DNA of 64,000 nucleotides from Janthinobacterium sp. 67 (GTDB taxonomy: Bacteria > Pseudomonadota > Gammaproteobacteria > Burkholderiales > Burkholderiaceae_D), in contig NZ_PGES01000001.1 in assembly GCF_002797895.1 (NCBI RefSeq), positions 2,480,001-2,544,000 of the forward strand. Direction: 5' to 3'. The position numbers and the translations under genes are program-made. The notes under the pieces were generated by a model. The model worked only from the letters and a program-made list of their open reading frames with translations, did not search any database and was not told where the DNA came from. Positions 17,706 to 26,180 of this stretch are shown here, one piece after another; within the stretch, counting starts at the first letter, position 1; each line of letters begins with the position of its first letter.

Positions 17706-18622
17706 TGGGCGCCCCGCGCGCCGTCGTCTTCGGCTACCACAATGTGGGCGTACGCTGCATCAAGGTGCTGCTGGCCGGCGGCGTCGATATCGCCCTCGTC
17801 GTCACGCACGAAGACAGCCCCACGGAAAACCTGTGGTTCGAATCCGTGGCGGACCTGTGCCAGGCCGAAGGCATCCCCTATATCACGCCATTGGACGCCC
17901 GCGCGCCCGAACTGCTGGCCCAGGTGCAGGCGGCAACACCGGACATGCTGTTCAGCTTTTACTACCGTCACATGCTGCCGGCCAGCATCCTGGAAGTGGC
18001 GCCCGCCTACAATATGCACGGCTCGCTGCTGCCGCAGTTCCGCGGCCGCGCGCCCGTCAACTGGGCCGTGCTGCAAGGCGCCACGGAAACGGGCGCCACC
18101 CTGCATGAAATGACGGTCAAGCCGGACGCCGGCGCCATCGTCGCGCAGACGGCCGTGCCCATCCTGCCCGACGACACGGCGTTTGAAGTCTTCGGCAAGG
18201 TCACCGTGGCGGCGGAGCAAACCTTGTGGGGCGTGCTGCCAGCCTTGCTGGACGGCACCGCGCCGCGCCAGCTCAACGATTTGCGCCAGGGCGGCTATTT
18301 TGGCGGACGCAAGCCCGACGATGGCCGCATCGACTGGAAGTTACCCGCGCAGCAGGTTTACAACCTGCACCGGGCCGTCGCGCCGCCCTATCCCGGCGCC
18401 TTCACCGAAGTCAACAATGTCATTTACATCATCGAAAAAGCCCGTTTAAGCAAGCATTCAGCAGGAAGTTTGCCACCGGGCTTGGCGGTAGTGGATAATT
18501 GCGTCTTTGGCGTCTGCGGAGACGGCCGCATGCTGGCCATTTCCGCGCTGAGGGCTGGCGGGGAGCCGATTTCGGCTCAGCAATTGCAAGCAAGTCTGAC
18601 CGCCCGCGTCAGCACACACTGA
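17705..18622 (+). CDS. arnA: ArnA formyltransferase as a separate protein
   Basis: Uses formyl-tetrahydrofolate to formylate the amino group of UDP-4-amino-arabinose. The Fmt-type active site is intact: MHGSLLPQFRGRAPVNWA supplies the conserved Asn-X-His (with the preceding N) and KPDAGAIVAQ the catalytic Asp. In E. coli this domain is fused to the dehydrogenase in a 660-residue ArnA; here it ends after 305 residues and the dehydrogenase is the next gene. The ATG at 17705 overlaps the arnC stop. Confidence 0.88.
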   Translation: MGAPRAVVFGYHNVGVRCIKVLLAGGVDIALVVTHEDSPTENLWFESVADLCQAEGIPYITPLDARAPELLAQVQAATPDMLFSFYYRHMLPASILEVAPAYNMHGSLLPQFRGRAPVNWAVLQGATETGATLHEMTVKPDAGAIVAQTAVPILPDDTAFEVFGKVTVAAEQTLWGVLPALLDGTAPRQLNDLRQGGYFGGRKPDDGRIDWKLPAQQVYNLHRAVAPPYPGAFTEVNNVIYIIEKARLSKHSAGSLPPGLAVVDNCVFGVCGDGRMLAISALRAGGEPISAQQLQASLTARVSTH

Positions 18623-18643
18623 TATCACTCAAGAGAATCTCAC

Positions 18644-19696
18644 ATGAAAAAAGTCCTCATCTTAGGCGTCAACGGCTTCATCGGCCACCACCTGTCCAAG
18701 CGTATCCTGGAAACCACCGACTGGCATGTCTACGGCATGGACATGAACACGGACCGCATCACGGAATTGCTGGAAGATGACAACTACAAGTCGCGCATGC
18801 ACTTCTTCGAAGGCGACATCACGATCAACAAGGAATGGGTCGAGTACCACGTCAAGAAATGCGACGTGATCCTGCCGCTGGTGGCCATCGCCACGCCGTC
18901 GACCTACGTCAAGCAGCCGCTGCGCGTCTTCGAACTGGACTTCGAAGCCAACCTGCCCATCGTCCGCTCGGCCGCCAAGTACGGCAAGCATCTGGTCTTC
19001 CCGTCGACCTCGGAAGTGTATGGCATGTGCCATGACGAAGAATTCGACCCGGAAAACTCGGAACTGATCTGCGGCCCGATCAACAAGCCGCGCTGGATCT
19101 ATTCGAACGCCAAGCAGCTGATGGACCGCGTGATCTGGGGCTACGGCATGGAAGGCCTGAACTTCACCCTCTTCCGTCCATTCAACTGGATCGGCGCGGG
19201 CCTCGATTCGATCCACACGCCGAAAGAAGGTTCCTCGCGCGTGGTGACGCAATTCTTCGGCCATATCGTACGCGGAGAAAACATCTCGCTGGTCGACGGC
19301 GGCGCGCAGAAACGCGCGTTCACCTACATCGACGACGGCATCGATGCGCTGATCCGCATCATCGCCAACAAGAACGGCATCGCCAGCGGCAAGATCTACA
19401 ACATTGGCAATCCGACCAACAACTATTCGATCCGCGATCTGGCCGGCATGATGCTGACCCTGGCCGCCGAATACCCGGAATACGCCGAAGGCGCGAAACA
19501 CGTGAAAATCGTGGAAACGACCTCGGGCGCCTACTATGGCGCCGGCTACCAGGACGTGCAGAACCGCGTGCCGAAAATCACGAACACCTGCGAAGAACTG
19601 GGCTGGGCGCCGACCACCACGATGGCCGATTCCCTGCGCAATATTTTCGACGCCTACCGCAGCCAGGTAGCCCAAGCCAAAGCCCTGATGGATTAA
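18644..19696 (+). CDS. ArnA-type UDP-glucuronate decarboxylating dehydrogenase as a separate protein
   Basis: Oxidises and decarboxylates UDP-glucuronate to the UDP-4-keto-pentose used by ArnB. The 350-residue SDR chain has GVNGFIGHHLSK for NAD, the STSEVYGM segment that carries the catalytic Ser/Glu pair of ArnA, YSNAK (YxxxK), and KRAFTYIDDGIDAL, corresponding to the arginine-bearing loop of ArnA. It would form with the preceding gene the functional equivalent of bifunctional ArnA. It overlaps arnD by one base. Confidence 0.9.
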   Translation: MKKVLILGVNGFIGHHLSKRILETTDWHVYGMDMNTDRITELLEDDNYKSRMHFFEGDITINKEWVEYHVKKCDVILPLVAIATPSTYVKQPLRVFELDFEANLPIVRSAAKYGKHLVFPSTSEVYGMCHDEEFDPENSELICGPINKPRWIYSNAKQLMDRVIWGYGMEGLNFTLFRPFNWIGAGLDSIHTPKEGSSRVVTQFFGHIVRGENISLVDGGAQKRAFTYIDDGIDALIRIIANKNGIASGKIYNIGNPTNNYSIRDLAGMMLTLAAEYPEYAEGAKHVKIVETTSGAYYGAGYQDVQNRVPKITNTCEELGWAPTTTMADSLRNIFDAYRSQVAQAKALMD

Positions 19697-20655
19697 TGTT
19701 GAGCAAGCCGTTCCTGACCCTGAAAATCGACGTCGATACCTATCGCGGCACCCGCGAAGGCATGGGCAATCTGGTGCGCATGCTGGCCGCGCACCAGGCC
19801 AAGGCCACCTTTCTGTTCTCGCTGGGCCCCGACCACACGGGCTGGGCCCTGCGGCGCGCCTTGCGGCCCGGCTTTTTCAGCAAGGTGTCGCGCACGTCGG
19901 TGGTCGAACACTACGGCTTGAAAACATTGATGTACGGTACCTTGCTGCCGGGACCCGATATCGGCAAGCAATGCGCGGCGCAATTGCGCGCCGTGCGCGA
20001 TGCCGGTTTCGAGTGCGGCATCCACACCTGGGATCACACCCTGTGGCAAGACAACGTGGCCAGGCGCAACGCCGCCTGGACCATCAACATGATGCGCAAG
20101 GCCGCCAATCGCTACGAGCAAGTGTTTGGCGCCAAGCCGCACACGCACGGCGCGGCCGGCTGGCAAATGAACGTCAGCGCCTTTGTCGAACACGACACGG
20201 CCGGCTACCGCTTTGCCTCCGATGGGCGCGCCATGCTCGACGCGCGCGGCGCCATGGCGCAGCCGTCGCAAGGCCCGCACCGCGTGCGCAACGGCAACAC
20301 CATCCTGCAATGCGTGCAACTGCCCACCACCCTGCCCACCCTGGACGAGCTGCTGGGCTGCGAAATCGACGGCAAACTGATCACCACCGGCAATGTTGCC
20401 GCGCACATCCTGTCCTTGACGGCGGACAATCCGCGTGATCACGTGTATACCTTGCACGCGGAACTTGAAGGACAGAAACTCGCCCCCATTTTCGAACAGC
20501 TGCTGGCTGGCTGGAAAGCCCAGGGCTACCAGTTTGCGGCGATGGGCGATTATTATGAAAAGATAAAAGAGTCGGACTTGCCCGTGTGCCCCATCACCTG
20601 GGATGAGCTGCCCGGGCGTTCGGGACGCCTGATTGTGCAGGGCAAAGCGGCCTGA
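19696..20655 (+). CDS. arnD: ArnD deformylase (polysaccharide-deacetylase fold)
   Basis: Removes the formyl group from undecaprenyl-phosphate-linked 4-formamido-arabinose. The NodB fold is evident: KIDVDTYRGTREGM holds the metal Asp, and GIHTWDHTLWQD the HxxxH metal site. The 319-residue protein starts at ATG 19696, inside the stop of the previous gene. No ugd, arnE or arnF gene follows; the next gene is bcp after 76 bases, so this is the end of the cluster as seen here. Confidence 0.9.
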   Translation: MLSKPFLTLKIDVDTYRGTREGMGNLVRMLAAHQAKATFLFSLGPDHTGWALRRALRPGFFSKVSRTSVVEHYGLKTLMYGTLLPGPDIGKQCAAQLRAVRDAGFECGIHTWDHTLWQDNVARRNAAWTINMMRKAANRYEQVFGAKPHTHGAAGWQMNVSAFVEHDTAGYRFASDGRAMLDARGAMAQPSQGPHRVRNGNTILQCVQLPTTLPTLDELLGCEIDGKLITTGNVAAHILSLTADNPRDHVYTLHAELEGQKLAPIFEQLLAGWKAQGYQFAAMGDYYEKIKESDLPVCPITWDELPGRSGRLIVQGKAA

Positions 20656-20731
20656 ATGCTGTATTGTTGCATCTGGATGCGTTGCCAGATTAAAAAAACA
20701 GCGCTGATGATCACCGTTCAGGAGAGAACCT

Positions 20732-21202
20732 GTGGCTGATAGCCAATCCCTCGTTAGCATACCCGACTTTAGCGCCGCCATGACCAGCGGCAAAACCTTT
20801 CAATTGCTGGGCCGCCCGGCCAAGGCCACGGTGCTGTTTTTCTATCCGAAGGACAACACCCCTGGCTGCACCACTGAAAACATCGCCTTCCGCGATGCCT
20901 ATCCGCAATTTGTCGCCGCCGGCGTGGAAATCTACGGCGTCAGCCGCGATTCCCTGCGCTCGCACGAAAGCTTCAAAGCCAAGCTGGAGCTGCCATTCGA
21001 GCTCATTTCCGACCCGGACGAAGCCGTTTGCCTGCTGTTTAACGTCATGAAGATGAAACAGATGTACGGCAAGACGGTCCGTGGCGTCGAGCGCAGCACG
21101 TTTGTGATTGACGCCCAGGGCCGATTGGTGAAAGAATGGAGAGGCGTGAAGGTCGCAACTCACGTGGAAGAAGTGCTGGAATTCGTAGCGCATCTGAATT
21201 GA
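20732..21202 (+). CDS. bcp: Thioredoxin-dependent peroxiredoxin, Bcp/PrxQ type
   Basis: Reduces hydroperoxides in the cytoplasm. The peroxidatic Cys sits in PKDNTPGCTTENIAFRD near residue 48, and RGVERSTFVID is the usual later motif. The extra Cys five residues downstream, used as resolving residue in E. coli Bcp, is absent; another Cys (DEAVCLLFN) lies near residue 98. Translation starts at GTG 20732, preceded by AGGAGAG at a good distance. The length of 156 residues is standard. phoH follows on the same strand. Confidence 0.92.
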   Translation: MADSQSLVSIPDFSAAMTSGKTFQLLGRPAKATVLFFYPKDNTPGCTTENIAFRDAYPQFVAAGVEIYGVSRDSLRSHESFKAKLELPFELISDPDEAVCLLFNVMKMKQMYGKTVRGVERSTFVIDAQGRLVKEWRGVKVATHVEEVLEFVAHLN

Positions 21203-21491
21203 TCGTCCATGTTGATCCAATGCGTGTTGCCGGCTTCCAGCGAGCCTAGTTCAACCGCAGTTCAGTTCACGGTACCTATCGCCATTTTGAGTCAACGAAG
21301 CGCCTCCACCCACTCCGCCAGGCGGGCCTGCAGCCCGGCTATGGCGTCCATGACCGGCCTTGCTGCCGGCCTCCCGGCAGTTATTCGTCCTGTAGCATTG
21401 TTGTTCCCCTCGCATCCCCCCATGAGAAGTGCCGCCAGAAGCTGGCTGCCCATGGGAGATTCATTCCAGAAATTTTTTGATTGAGATCCTG
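21203..21491. other. Gap between bcp and phoH with no clear gene
   Basis: A stretch of 289 bases. I find no strong terminator, no good promoter match and no convincing coding frame. A reverse frame across it has biased composition but no recognisable motif or ribosome-binding site. Confidence 0.4.
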
Positions 21492-23294
21492 ATGCCACTG
21501 CCAAAATTACCGAGCAAGCCAGCCACCATCCTGGCCACCCAAGATTACCCAACCGCAGGCGCAGCGCGCCCGGCCACCAAAACCCCGGCAGCCAAGAAAG
21601 TGGCTGCACCGATCATTGAAGCGGCAATCGCCGACGTCGCCAAACCGGTCCGCAATGCGGCCACGAAGATCAAGCAAGTGGCGGCCCTGATGGTCGCCAA
21701 GCCGGCGCCTGCGCCAGCCGTCGCCGCGCCTGCGGCCGTTGCTCCTGCGGCGAAAGCCAAGCCTGCGGCAAAAAGCAAGGTCACGCCGATCAAGTCCGTC
21801 AAGCAAGCCGAGCAACCGCACCCGGCCAAGCACAAGCCTGTGGAAGTCCAGCTCAAGTCGTCCGCCAGCCGCGCCGCCGACCAGCGCGGCATCAGCAAGC
21901 TGTTCGTGCTCGACACGAACGTGCTGATGCACGATCCATCGTCGCTGTTCCGCTTCGAGGAACACGACGTGTATCTGCCGATGATGACCCTGGAAGAGCT
22001 GGACAACCATAAGAAGGGCATGACGGAAGTGGCGCGCAATGCACGCCAGGTCTCGCGCACGCTCGACGCCCTGATCAGCAACACGGACGACGACGCCATC
22101 GAACACGGCATCCTGCTGTCCAAGCTGGGCAACAAGGACGCCAAGGGCCGTCTGTTCTTCCAGACGCGCTTGCAAAGCGCCGACCTGCCGGCTGGCTTGC
22201 CAGTGGGCAAAGCCGACAACCAGATCCTCGCCGTCGTGCGCTCGCTCGAGTCGGAACAGGAAGGCCGCCCTGTCGTGCTGGTGTCGAAAGACATCAACAT
22301 GCGCATCAAGGCGCGTGCCCTGGGCTTGCCGGCCGAAGATTACTTCAACGACCATGTGCTGGAAGACACGGACTTGCTGTACTCGGGCATCGTGCAATTG
22401 CCGGACGACTTCTGGAACAAGCATGGCAAGGACATGGAATCCTGGCAGGAAAGCAAGAACGGCTACAGTTCGACGTTCTACCGCGTGACGGGCCCGTTCA
22501 TTCCATCCTTGCTGGTCAACCAGTTCATCTATCTGGAACCGAAAAACGGCGAAACGCCGTTCTACGGCCAGGTGAAACAGATCAACGGCAAGACGGCCGT
22601 GCTGCAAACCCTGCGCGACTTCAGCCACACGAAGAACAATGTGTGGGGCGTGACGGCGCGCAACCGCGAGCAAAACTTCGCGCTGAACCTGCTGATGAAT
22701 CCGGAATGCGACTTCGTCACCCTGCTGGGCCAGGCCGGTACCGGCAAGACCCTGCTGGCCCTGGCCGCCGGCCTGGCGCAAGTGCTGGAAACCAAGCTCT
22801 ACAATGAAATCATCGTCACCCGCGTGACGGTGCCGGTCGGTGAAGACATCGGTTTCCTGCCAGGCACGGAAGAAGAAAAAATGTCGCCATGGATGGGCGC
22901 CTTCGACGACAACCTGGAAGTGCTGAACAAGTCCGACTCCGATGGCGGCGAATGGGGCCGTGCGGCAACGCAAGACCTGATCCGCTCGCGCATCAAGATC
23001 AAGTCGCTCAACTTCATGCGCGGCCGCACCTTCGTCAACAAGTTCCTCATCATCGATGAAGCGCAGAACTTGACGCCGAAACAGGTGAAGACCCTCGTCA
23101 CGCGCGCCGGTCCCGGCACGAAGATCCTGTGCCTGGGCAACATCGCGCAGATCGACACGCCATACCTGACGGAAGGCTCGAGCGGCCTGACCTACGTGGT
23201 CGACCGCTTCAAGGGCTGGACCCACAGCGGCCACGTCACCCTGGCCCGCGGCGAGCGTTCGCGCCTGGCCGACCACGCCAGCGAAGTACTGTAA
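21492..23294 (+). CDS. PhoH-family ATPase with N-terminal PIN domain
   Basis: Cytoplasmic fusion of a PIN nuclease-like domain (LFVLDTNVLMHDP, with MMTLEELDNHKKG and later Asp residues) and a PhoH helicase-like ATPase (Walker A GQAGTGKTLLALAAG, Walker B FLIIDEAQNL, then GNIAQIDTPYL). The family is linked to RNA metabolism. About the first 120 residues are an unusual Ala/Pro/Lys-rich, probably disordered extension (AKPAPAPAVAAPAAVAPAAK) ahead of the PIN domain. I prefer ATG 21492 (MPLPKLP); the frame is open to 21429. The gene ends at a strong terminator. Confidence 0.9.
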   Translation: MPLPKLPSKPATILATQDYPTAGAARPATKTPAAKKVAAPIIEAAIADVAKPVRNAATKIKQVAALMVAKPAPAPAVAAPAAVAPAAKAKPAAKSKVTPIKSVKQAEQPHPAKHKPVEVQLKSSASRAADQRGISKLFVLDTNVLMHDPSSLFRFEEHDVYLPMMTLEELDNHKKGMTEVARNARQVSRTLDALISNTDDDAIEHGILLSKLGNKDAKGRLFFQTRLQSADLPAGLPVGKADNQILAVVRSLESEQEGRPVVLVSKDINMRIKARALGLPAEDYFNDHVLEDTDLLYSGIVQLPDDFWNKHGKDMESWQESKNGYSSTFYRVTGPFIPSLLVNQFIYLEPKNGETPFYGQVKQINGKTAVLQTLRDFSHTKNNVWGVTARNREQNFALNLLMNPECDFVTLLGQAGTGKTLLALAAGLAQVLETKLYNEIIVTRVTVPVGEDIGFLPGTEEEKMSPWMGAFDDNLEVLNKSDSDGGEWGRAATQDLIRSRIKIKSLNFMRGRTFVNKFLIIDEAQNLTPKQVKTLVTRAGPGTKILCLGNIAQIDTPYLTEGSSGLTYVVDRFKGWTHSGHVTLARGERSRLADHASEVL

Positions 23295-23330
23295 ATCGTA
23301 GCGGGCGGCGCGAGCCGCCCCGTCATTCGA

Positions 23331-23365
23331 AGCCCCGGCTGCAGCGATGCAACCGGGGCTTTTTT
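23331..23365 (+). terminator. Terminator after phoH
   Basis: AGCCCCGG pairs with CCGGGGCT (23331-23338, 23353-23360), with an inner TGCA/TGCA stem, followed by five T. Confidence 0.92.
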
Positions 23366-23431
23366 CATGTGCGCAGCTTTTCGTGGCGGCATGTTCTAAT
23401 ACCGCTCCTTTCTTTCAGGAAACCATATCCG

Positions 23432-24106
23432 ATGGCTCCCGCCCTCCAGTTACTGCTCTGTTTCATCCTTTTCATGCTGATCCACATTTCCGTCATGGCC
23501 GCGTGCGCCCGCGCTATGGGCATCACCGTGCGCAGCATCAGCTATGGCGTGGGCCCGACTTTGCTGACCTGGGGGAAAGTGCACGTCAAGCTGCTGCCCC
23601 TGGCCGGCAATGTGGTGCTGAAAGATACGCGCGAGGAAACCTTGTATGACGATGATCGCTGCCTGGACGCCTATAACTTCCAGCCGCTGTGGAAGCAGGT
23701 GCTGCTGCCATTGAGCGGCGTGGGAGTGCTGCTGGCCTTGTCGCTGGGCATCCTGGAAGCCTCGGGCTGGGAGCGCTTTGCCGCTGCCTTCGGACAAATC
23801 ATCCACGGTGCACTGGCACCGTTGTCGACGGCGCAGGCATTGCTGGGTGATGGAGAACGGTTTGTCCGCACGCACGGCTTTGCGCTCGTGTTCGCCCTGT
23901 TCTCGTTGAAACTGTGCGCGTTCAACCTGCTGCCGTTTGCCGGCCTGAACGGGGGCCAGGCACTGCTGGCCATCGCGCGCGGCGGCAAGCCGTACGTGGC
24001 GTGGGAAGAAACGGCGACAAAATGGCTATTGCTGCCGGGGCTGGCGATCTTGCTGGCGTGGGTGGTCGCGTTCGGCTGGTATGGCTGGAAAATCATGGCT
24101 ACCTAG
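23432..24106 (+). CDS. M50 site-2-protease-like membrane protein with degenerate active site
   Basis: A 224-residue protein with membrane segments at about residues 4-28, 88-108, 150-180 and 197-218, arranged as in the RseP/S2P core. LIHISVMAACARAMGITV aligns with the HExxH helix, GVGPTLLTWG with the GFG segment, LLPLAGNV with the membrane loop, and NLLPFAGLNGGQ with NxxPxPxLDGG. His18 is kept, but Glu is replaced by Ile19, the second His by Met22, and the metal Asp by Asn173. It should be inactive as a zinc protease and may be a scaffold or substrate binder. The motif alignment is mine and was not computed. Confidence 0.6.
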   Translation: MAPALQLLLCFILFMLIHISVMAACARAMGITVRSISYGVGPTLLTWGKVHVKLLPLAGNVVLKDTREETLYDDDRCLDAYNFQPLWKQVLLPLSGVGVLLALSLGILEASGWERFAAAFGQIIHGALAPLSTAQALLGDGERFVRTHGFALVFALFSLKLCAFNLLPFAGLNGGQALLAIARGGKPYVAWEETATKWLLLPGLAILLAWVVAFGWYGWKIMAT

Positions 24107-24184
24107 GCCGCTGGCGCTATTATTTTTTGGACACTTGTCGTATGCTCGCACCACCGTCTTGACGCCCCCGGCAAAGGAGCTGGC

Positions 24185-24658
24185 ATTTTCTCATTCGACA
24201 CTTGTGGCAAACACCTGGCCCTGTGGGCCATCCGCGCCTACCAGCACTACCTGTCACCATGGAAGGGGTTCTCCTGCGCCTACCGCGTGCTCACGGGACG
24301 CGACAGCTGTTCCGCCTACGGCGACAAGGTCATCGCGCGCCACGGCTTGCGCGCGGGCCTGCCTTTGTTGCAACGCCGCTTGCGCGCCTGCGGCGAGCGG
24401 CATCGCCAGCACCTCGCGCTGCATCCGCAGGCGCGGCGCAGTGCGCGCCGCCAGGCACAGGCAGGGTATTGCGATTGCGACATACCCATGGTCGACTGTG
24501 CCTGCGACTGCGCCGACGTGGCCAGCCTGGCTGATTGCTCCCGGCCGGGCCGAGGCAAGACATGGTTTCGCAACGACTATGCAGCCAGTGCCGCACTGAA
24601 ACGGCAGCAGGAAGAACACCGCAAGAAGATACGGCAGGGACAGACCCCGGAAAGCTGA
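24185..24658 (+). CDS. yidD: YidD-family membrane protein insertion factor, probable ATT start
   Basis: The frame encodes WAIRAYQHYLSPWKGFSCAY and RVLTGRDSCSAYG, then LLQRRLRACGERHR: the YidD core, a small amphipathic protein that aids YidC/Sec membrane insertion. No in-frame ATG, GTG or TTG precedes the core; the first GTG (24287) would delete its first half. AAAGGAG at 24173-24178 is followed after six bases by an in-frame ATT at 24185, giving 157 residues. A Cys-rich tail (CDCDIPMVDCACDCADV) is longer than in normal 70-90-residue YidD. A sequencing error is an alternative explanation. Confidence 0.7.
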   Translation: MFSFDTCGKHLALWAIRAYQHYLSPWKGFSCAYRVLTGRDSCSAYGDKVIARHGLRAGLPLLQRRLRACGERHRQHLALHPQARRSARRQAQAGYCDCDIPMVDCACDCADVASLADCSRPGRGKTWFRNDYAASAALKRQQEEHRKKIRQGQTPES

Positions 24659-24908
24659 AATTTACACATATAAATGAAATATTCATTCATGAAATGAATA
24701 ATACCCATTATCACTGTGAATTGGCCTGAAGAGAAACGGCGGCCTATACTCAAGCCGTCTCCCCTACTCTGCTTCCCATGCACACCCAGCTCAGCCCGCA
24801 TACATCGCGGGCTTTTTGTTCCCGGCAATTGCCGTTTCGTCTTTCCCCTCTTAGCGATCACCGGCCCCGTGTTTCCCCGCCAGCCCAATCCCAAACCGGG
24901 AGCACAGC
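24659..24908 (+). promoter_or_regulatory. Gap before the bestrophin gene, with AT-rich inverted repeat
   Basis: A locally AT-rich patch (24660-24720) holds the inverted repeat TATTCATT...AATGAATA at 24680-24700, which could be an operator or part of a promoter. It is followed by the terminator-like hairpin at 24793-24817. Confidence 0.35.
24793..24817 (+). terminator. Terminator-like hairpin upstream of the bestrophin gene
   Basis: AGCCCGC, loop ATACATC, GCGGGCT, then TTTT. It may end the YidD-family transcript or attenuate transcription into the bestrophin gene 90 bases on. Confidence 0.75.
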
Positions 24909-25850
24909 ATGATCGTGCGCGAGCGTCCGTCGGCGCTAAGGCTGTTCCTCGTCGTACGCGGCTCCGTCCTGCCGCGCATCCGCATCACGCTGATCGTCAA
25001 TACCCTGATCGCCACGCTCGTCACCTGGTGCCACGGCACCCTGTTCGACCACAAGGTGATCCTCACGACCATCCCGTTTACCCTGATCGGCTTGCCGCTG
25101 GCCATCTTCCTCGGCTTTCGCAACACGGCAGCCTACGACCGCTACTGGGAAGCGCGCAAGCTGTGGGGAGAACTGGTCTTGCGCAGCCGTAATTTCTCGC
25201 GCCAGTGCCAGACCATGATACGCAGCGACACGCCGGCCCACGCCAGACTGGGCCTGGAAGACGTGCGCGTGCGCATGATTTACCGCACCATCGCCTTTTG
25301 CCATGCGCTGCGCCACCAGCTGCGCGACACGCGCGGACCTGCCGACTTGCAGCCGCTGCTGCGCCCGGCCGAATGGGCAGCGGCCTGCAGGGCGGCGAAC
25401 CCGTCCGACTACCTGATGCTGCAGATGGGTCACGACCTGGCCGACTGCGTCCGCCAAGGCCGCATCGACAGCATCCTCGCCACGCAGATCGATAACACGG
25501 TCTCCGCCATGGTGGGCGCAGGCGCTTCGTGCGAACGCATCCGCAGCACGCCGATTCCGTTTTCGTATTCGCTGCTGCTGCACCGCACGGCCTACCTTTA
25601 CTGTTTCCTGCTGCCCTTTGGCCTCGTCGATTCGCTCGGTTTCATGACGCCGTTCGTCGTCGCCATCGTCGCCTACACCTTCTTTGGCCTCGATGCGCTG
25701 GGCGACGAGATCGAGGAACCGTTCGGCGAGGATGCCAACGATCTGCCCCTGTCGGCCATGTGCCGCGCCATCGAAATCAGCCTGCGCGAATCCGTGCAGG
25801 ACGACAATGTGCCGCCGCCCATGCAAGCCGTCGATTTCCTGCTGAATTGA
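24909..25850 (+). CDS. Bestrophin-family ion channel (YneE/UPF0187)
   Basis: Inner-membrane protein of 313 residues. FRNTAAYDRYWEARKLWGEL near residues 76-95 is the family hallmark, with hydrophobic helices around residues 25-42, 55-75 and 225-260. Bacterial bestrophins form pentameric channels; the studied Klebsiella member passes cations. The gene stands alone behind a hairpin terminator; a copper-chaperone gene follows after 83 bases. Selectivity cannot be deduced here. Confidence 0.88.
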   Translation: MIVRERPSALRLFLVVRGSVLPRIRITLIVNTLIATLVTWCHGTLFDHKVILTTIPFTLIGLPLAIFLGFRNTAAYDRYWEARKLWGELVLRSRNFSRQCQTMIRSDTPAHARLGLEDVRVRMIYRTIAFCHALRHQLRDTRGPADLQPLLRPAEWAAACRAANPSDYLMLQMGHDLADCVRQGRIDSILATQIDNTVSAMVGAGASCERIRSTPIPFSYSLLLHRTAYLYCFLLPFGLVDSLGFMTPFVVAIVAYTFFGLDALGDEIEEPFGEDANDLPLSAMCRAIEISLRESVQDDNVPPPMQAVDFLLN

Positions 25851-25933
25851 TTCCTGCGGCAGCTTTCCCCTTGACCTTACCATCGGGGGAAGGCTTACAG
25901 TGGACACACTTAACCATTGAAGGAGTGCTTGCC

Positions 25934-26134
25934 ATGTACCAGTTACAAGTTGAAAACATGAGCTGTGGCCATTGCGTCGGCTCGGTCACGAAAGCGGTGC
26001 AAGCCATCGATCCGCAAGCCCAGGTGCAGATCGACCTGGCCAGCAAGCGCGTCACGGTGGAATCGCCCGCCGAACTGGGCGCCATCAGCGCGGCCATCGT
26101 GGAGGCGGGCTTTCCCGTTACCAGCGCGCAATAA
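25934..26134 (+). CDS. CopZ-like heavy-metal-associated chaperone
   Basis: A 66-residue HMA ferredoxin-fold protein that starts MYQLQVENMSCGHCVGSVTK. The MSCGHC loop supplies the two metal-binding Cys. AAGGAG lies nine bases before ATG 25934. It most likely carries Cu(I) to the CopA pump encoded 1.2 kb away on the opposite strand. The ATPase also has two HMA domains of its own. It is convergent with the GST-cueR-copA operon, separated by a terminator. Confidence 0.88.
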   Translation: MYQLQVENMSCGHCVGSVTKAVQAIDPQAQVQIDLASKRVTVESPAELGAISAAIVEAGFPVTSAQ

Positions 26135-26152
26135 ACCACACGCACACAAAAT

Positions 26153-26180
26153 AGCCGGCCTTTGCGCCGGCTGTTTTTTT
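26153..26180 (+). terminator. Terminator after the HMA chaperone gene
   Basis: AGCCGGC, loop CTTTGC, GCCGGCT, G, then seven T. It reaches the convergent GST gene's stop codon. Confidence 0.9.

Noticed and set aside
21292..21609. Reverse open frame of 105 codons between bcp and phoH
   Set aside because: No recognisable motif or ribosome site, and it runs into the phoH coding region.
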